Source: UBA6623 sp965238125 (lineage in GTDB: Bacteria > Acidobacteriota > Terriglobia > Bryobacterales > UBA6623). From it: DNA of 64,000 nucleotides. The stretch lies in the NCBI GenBank assembly GCA_965238125.1, contig OZ250179.1, positions 3,410,001 through 3,474,000 on the forward strand. Reading direction: 5' to 3'. A program made the translations under genes and the position numbers. Below, piece by piece: positions 60,891 to 64,000 of this stretch. Below the pieces are notes generated by a model. It searched no databases. It was not told the origin of the DNA and saw nothing but the letters and a program-made list of their open reading frames with translations. Numbering within the stretch: the stretch's first letter is position 1; every line of letters starts with the position of its first letter.

Positions 60891-63332
60891 CTATCGGGCG
60901 GCACTTGCCACGGTGGTCTTTGCGTCTTCGACCTTGAGCTTCGCCTCGATGGGTTTCATCTTGAGTGGGACGTGCTTCTTCTCGGAGCCGGGCAAGGTCG
61001 AAGATGCCGTGATCTGAATGTCATAGCGGCCGGGCGTGACTTCGTCGCCGGCGGTGCAGCTCAACTCAAACTCGGCGGCGGTGGTGATCTCGGCTTCCTT
61101 GCAGGAGACCTCCGCGGGAAGGCCGTCGAGCTTCACGCTGATGGGGGAGTCGAAACCGGGCTCGCGGGTCACCGAACCGGCCAGGGTAACGGTTTCGCCG
61201 GGCCGTAGGGTCAGTTCGGTGGGCAAATCCACGCCGTAGCCGAGCACCATCTCAAAGGTCACCGCGGGCGCGTAGACGATGCGATCCGCGCCGTCGACTT
61301 TGATTTTGCCGCTCAACAGCAAATCGAAACGCAGCGGCAAATCGGCGAACTCGGTGCCGAAACCGGCGCTCTCGGAAGTCACCAGGGTCATCTTTCCCTC
61401 CTTGGCATATTTCTTGCGCTCGCCGCGCTTGACGAAGGTCGCAATGCCGAGCCGGGCTTCGATCTCTTCGGGCGGCCGGATGCCGGGTTGACGGGCGTGA
61501 AAGCTCCATGACAACTCGTGGTCTTGGCCCATGATCAGGCGCACCAGGCGGGGCGTGAGAACCTCGAGCACGGCCGGCTCTTCGGAAGCGACGGTCGCGG
61601 CGAGCGCCGTGTTCATCAAGGGCGCTTCGATGTCATCCGGGGTCAACGGACGCCCCCCGGCATCGGCCGCCACGCTGACGACCGCCGGGCTGAGGGCGTG
61701 ACGGCGGAAGGTATTGTCCTTGGTCTTTCCCACGCCCCAGACATCCAGGTCGAGCATGCGCGCGGGCGCTCCCGGTTTGGGCGTCAACGTCACCAGCGCG
61801 CGGCGGAATCGAATGCCTCCCTCGGCGCCGACCGGCGTCGGAGCGATATTGCCGCCGCTCATCTCGATGTCGTCGGGGAGGTTGGGAATTTCAATCTTTA
61901 TCGCGCCCTGATAGCCGCGGCGATTCGCGAGCACCGAGAAGATGGCGGTTCCGCGTTCGGGGATGTTGAGGTAAGGGGTGGTGACGGTCAGTTGGAAATC
62001 GCCCGGCTCGCGCTTGGCCAGCAGGCGATAGGCAAACTCGCGTCCGCCGCGGCCGAGCAGGTCTTCAACCGTCACGTCGAGTTTGCGGACGCCGTCGGGG
62101 ATGGTGAGGGCCAAGAAGGGGTCCTCGCCCGGCCCCATGCTCGCAACCACGGCGTAGATATTGTCTTTGGGCGGAATGTCGCCGGCCGACGCCAACTTCG
62201 TTCCCGCCTCGTCGTAGAGGGTGAGCAGGGCATAGAGCGACGAAGTGCCGAGCGAGGCGGCGTGCATCTCGAAACGCCAAACTTCCCCGGGCTCCACGGC
62301 GAGCGAATAGCGATCGACTTCACCCGTCTTTGCGATGCGGCCGTTGACCACGACGCCGGGCTTGAGAGTTCGATTTTTGGCCTTGCGGGGCTCGAAAGTT
62401 TCGGCATCGGGACCGACCGCGAAGTTGAGCGGCAGCGCGCCGGGCTTGCCCGGAACGGAGATTCGGATCGAGCGGGCTTGTTCGTCGACGGCGGAAAGAT
62501 CGGGGCGTATCTCCGTCGTCTTGGCCAGGTTCCCGCCGAACAGTTCCGCTTTCACTTTGCCTCCGCGCTGCCAGCCAAGCGGGAAAACACCGTCGGCGTA
62601 GCTGAAATCGCCGATCTTGAGGCGGTAGAAGTTTTGGCGCAACGCGCCGAATTTGGCTTCATGCACCTCGACGAAGTAGGGGCCGGCCTTGTCGAAGACG
62701 ACCTCGGCGCGCGGGTCGACTCCCAGGCCCGGGGCGTCCGCATTGCGCGCGACGACGTTTCCATCGGCATCAAGCACGCGCAGGACCGCGTCAATCGCCG
62801 AACCGGCGCGGCGGGCTTCCACCTCGAAGATGAGTCGCGTCCCGGCCTCGGCTTCGAGGTGATAGAAGTCGCGGTCGCCGGGCCCGAGGTTGCCGTTGAC
62901 GATAACGGGGGTGGTGACCTTCTCGGCCGTCGCGACGGAATCATTGAGCGGCTCGTCGATCTCGGCTTCCGACTCGGCTTCGACCGTTTCGGGGAAGGCG
63001 CCAAGCGTGAACAGCAGCACGTTCGAAAGGCCGTCACGGGTGCGGACGCGAATCGGGTAGGTCTCAATCGCCGCGTTGGCGGGGATTTCGAGCAGGAACG
63101 GGAGTTCCAACCCGGCGCGCCCTTCGCGCTTGGGAGGGGTCAATGCCGTGACGCCTCCGGGCAGCGAGGTTAGTATTTCCGCGTCGGAGGTGAGGCCGGT
63201 GCCGACCAGAGTCAGTTTCACGGCCTTGCCGCGTTGGGCGCCACGCGGCTCGAGCTTTTCGAGCATGGGCGCGGCGGCGAAGACATGGGCGGCCATCAAG
63301 GGCGCCAGCCACCGAGCGATGGAACGTTTCAT
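60891..63332 (-). CDS. Exported protein with PPC-like beta-domains
   Basis: 813 residues. Signal peptide (MKRSIARWLAPLMAAHVFAA), then an IPT/TIG-like start (LEKLEPRGAQRGKAVKLTLVGTGL). Two segments have the PPC (bacterial pre-peptidase C-terminal) pattern: VIVNGNLGPGDRDFYHLEAEAGTRLIFEVEA and VVVNGRIAKTGEVDRYSLAVEPGEVWRFEM. The C-terminal part continues as beta-sandwich modules (GETVTLAGSVTREPGF). No catalytic motif. Proteins of this type accompany PSCyt1/DUF1549 genes in Planctomycetota and Acidobacteriota and are believed to act outside the inner membrane. Confidence 0.82.
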   Translation of the reverse strand: MKRSIARWLAPLMAAHVFAAAPMLEKLEPRGAQRGKAVKLTLVGTGLTSDAEILTSLPGGVTALTPPKREGRAGLELPFLLEIPANAAIETYPIRVRTRDGLSNVLLFTLGAFPETVEAESEAEIDEPLNDSVATAEKVTTPVIVNGNLGPGDRDFYHLEAEAGTRLIFEVEARRAGSAIDAVLRVLDADGNVVARNADAPGLGVDPRAEVVFDKAGPYFVEVHEAKFGALRQNFYRLKIGDFSYADGVFPLGWQRGGKVKAELFGGNLAKTTEIRPDLSAVDEQARSIRISVPGKPGALPLNFAVGPDAETFEPRKAKNRTLKPGVVVNGRIAKTGEVDRYSLAVEPGEVWRFEMHAASLGTSSLYALLTLYDEAGTKLASAGDIPPKDNIYAVVASMGPGEDPFLALTIPDGVRKLDVTVEDLLGRGGREFAYRLLAKREPGDFQLTVTTPYLNIPERGTAIFSVLANRRGYQGAIKIEIPNLPDDIEMSGGNIAPTPVGAEGGIRFRRALVTLTPKPGAPARMLDLDVWGVGKTKDNTFRRHALSPAVVSVAADAGGRPLTPDDIEAPLMNTALAATVASEEPAVLEVLTPRLVRLIMGQDHELSWSFHARQPGIRPPEEIEARLGIATFVKRGERKKYAKEGKMTLVTSESAGFGTEFADLPLRFDLLLSGKIKVDGADRIVYAPAVTFEMVLGYGVDLPTELTLRPGETVTLAGSVTREPGFDSPISVKLDGLPAEVSCKEAEITTAAEFELSCTAGDEVTPGRYDIQITASSTLPGSEKKHVPLKMKPIEAKLKVEDAKTTVASAAR

Positions 63333-63583
63333 GGGGAGCCTCCCGGCCGGCCTACATCACGGCCGACGCGGCCCGCCGGCGAATGATCATACATTCCCCG
63401 GGGCCGCCGTTACTTCGCTGATGATAGCAAAAGTAGTTGTGCCCGCCCGACAAAGTAGTCTAGAAATCCCGGCCGAGCAGTTCTCAGCCGGTTGTTACGC
63501 GATCGAGCTCCCGAGCCGGCGACCAAGCTGAGAGCTTGTCGAACTGGGGGCTGGGACAAACACGAGTGGTTTGTCGCTACCTA

Positions 63584-64000
63584 TTGAGTCTCGCATAATA
63601 TCCTGTCAGTCGAGAGCAAGAGAAGACTGTTTCCAAAAGGCGGTGATCAAACGGGGTTTGCGGCGCATGCGCCGCAGCGCCTTGCGGGCTCGCTCGTCCA
63701 ACTCCCAATAGTCCTTCGGACACACATTGGGCAACTCGTGCTGCTTCCAGTACGCCCAGATGTATTCCACCGGATTCAACTCCGGCGCATAAGCCGGCAA
63801 ATACGCGGTCACGATGTGACCTTCCGACAGTTCGATGAACTCTTGCACCATCCGGCTGCGGTGCGCCGGCAGGCGGTCCCAGACGATCAACAACGGGCCG
63901 TCAATGTGACGGACCAAAGCCTTCAGGAAGTCGATGACTTCGAGTTGGCCGATCGCGCCGGGATAGAGCCGGAAGTAGAAGTTGCGCAACGTAAGCCCGG
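63584..64000 (-). mobile_element. IS630-family insertion sequence, cut by window end
   Basis: The left boundary is TTGAGTCTCGCATAATATCC after TA (63582-63583), the same end as the right end of the element at 20941-22033. The rest lies beyond the window. Confidence 0.88.
63606..64000 (-). CDS. IS630 transposase, C-terminal part
   Basis: The last ~130 codons: GLTLRNFYFRLYPGAIGQLE, LLIVWDRLPAHRSRMVQE and APELNPVEYIWAYWKQHEL, stop at 63606-63608. Nearly identical to the copy at 21520-22011 but with scattered substitutions (for example EGHIVTAYLPAYAP for EDHIATEYLPPYAP). Begins outside the window. Confidence 0.9.
   Translation of the reverse strand, partial: GLTLRNFYFRLYPGAIGQLEVIDFLKALVRHIDGPLLIVWDRLPAHRSRMVQEFIELSEGHIVTAYLPAYAPELNPVEYIWAYWKQHELPNVCPKDYWELDERARKALRRMRRKPRLITAFWKQSSLALD

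Noticed and set aside
61518..63173. 551-codon plus-strand frame opposite the PPC-like protein
   Set aside because: Its translation is Arg/Gly/Val-rich without signal peptide or domain, and the minus-strand protein has a signal peptide and PPC motifs.

Overview
This is a GC-rich bacterial chromosomal window, probably from an uncultured Acidobacteriota member (Bryobacterales/Solibacter-like), with Planctomycetota as the main alternative. This assignment rests on gene content, not phylogeny. The pointers are a two-heme PSCyt1/DUF1549/DUF1553 protein (6391-9114), a long Ser/Thr kinase with a PD40/TolB-like propeller (54023-56965), an 813-residue protein with PPC-like beta-domains (60891-63332), a conserved 'STGPRTQKGKARSSQNALKHG' protein (57226-58101), and many short palindromic repeats between genes.

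Layout. 1-9.1 kb: sugar kinase (partial), MFS transporter, DapF-like protein, GlcF-like Fe-S protein, alanine racemase and the PSCyt1 protein, followed by debris of a second copy of the latter. 9.3-11.2 kb: ISKra4-like element (copy A). 11.2-19.1 kb: exported hypothetical, methyltransferase, MFS-spermidine synthase fusion, two frameshifted genes (DUF3052-like and DUF4395-like), a coiled-coil membrane protein, an MFS transporter, a DUF3604 scrap, Uma2 and an SDR. 19.3-22.2 kb: a second ISKra4-like copy with an IS630 element nested in it, then a broken IS1595 transposase. 23.4-28 kb: beta-barrel protein, ECF sigma factor with a small Cys-rich partner, thioredoxin, HyuA. 28.2-35.5 kb: a MITE-like element interrupted by one IS1380 copy, then a membrane-protein gene split by a pair of IS1380 copies acting as one insertion. 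35.7-49.3 kb: SDR, Tat-exported ThDP enzyme, RNase P RNA, IlvD, HD-GYP regulator, a pyrimidine-nucleoside phosphorylase/transporter pair, an inositol-monophosphatase-family enzyme, SDR and a serine hydrolase. 49.35-51.08 kb: IS110-family element. 51-63.3 kb: ketopantoate reductase-like protein and class V aminotransferase, an IS200/RAYT relic, the kinase, RRM protein, TPR protein and PPC protein. The window ends inside another IS630 copy.

Genes that probably work together are: pdp with nupC (salvage of pyrimidine nucleosides); the ECF sigma factor with its overlapping partner; the RRM gene with the small basic protein behind it; and the aminotransferase with the PanE-like reductase. Much of the remaining gene order looks shaped by transposition. 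At least seven insertion-sequence copies and many relics are present, and several insertions can be resolved to the base from target duplications or from an unfilled copy of the target. The strongest unusual observations are the frame-exact split of the membrane gene by an IS1380 pair, the ISKra4-type MITE, the IS110 insertion into a dispersed palindromic repeat, the kinase with a second, degenerate N-lobe, the Cys-to-Ser change in DapF, and the RAYT relic inside nested inverted repeats.
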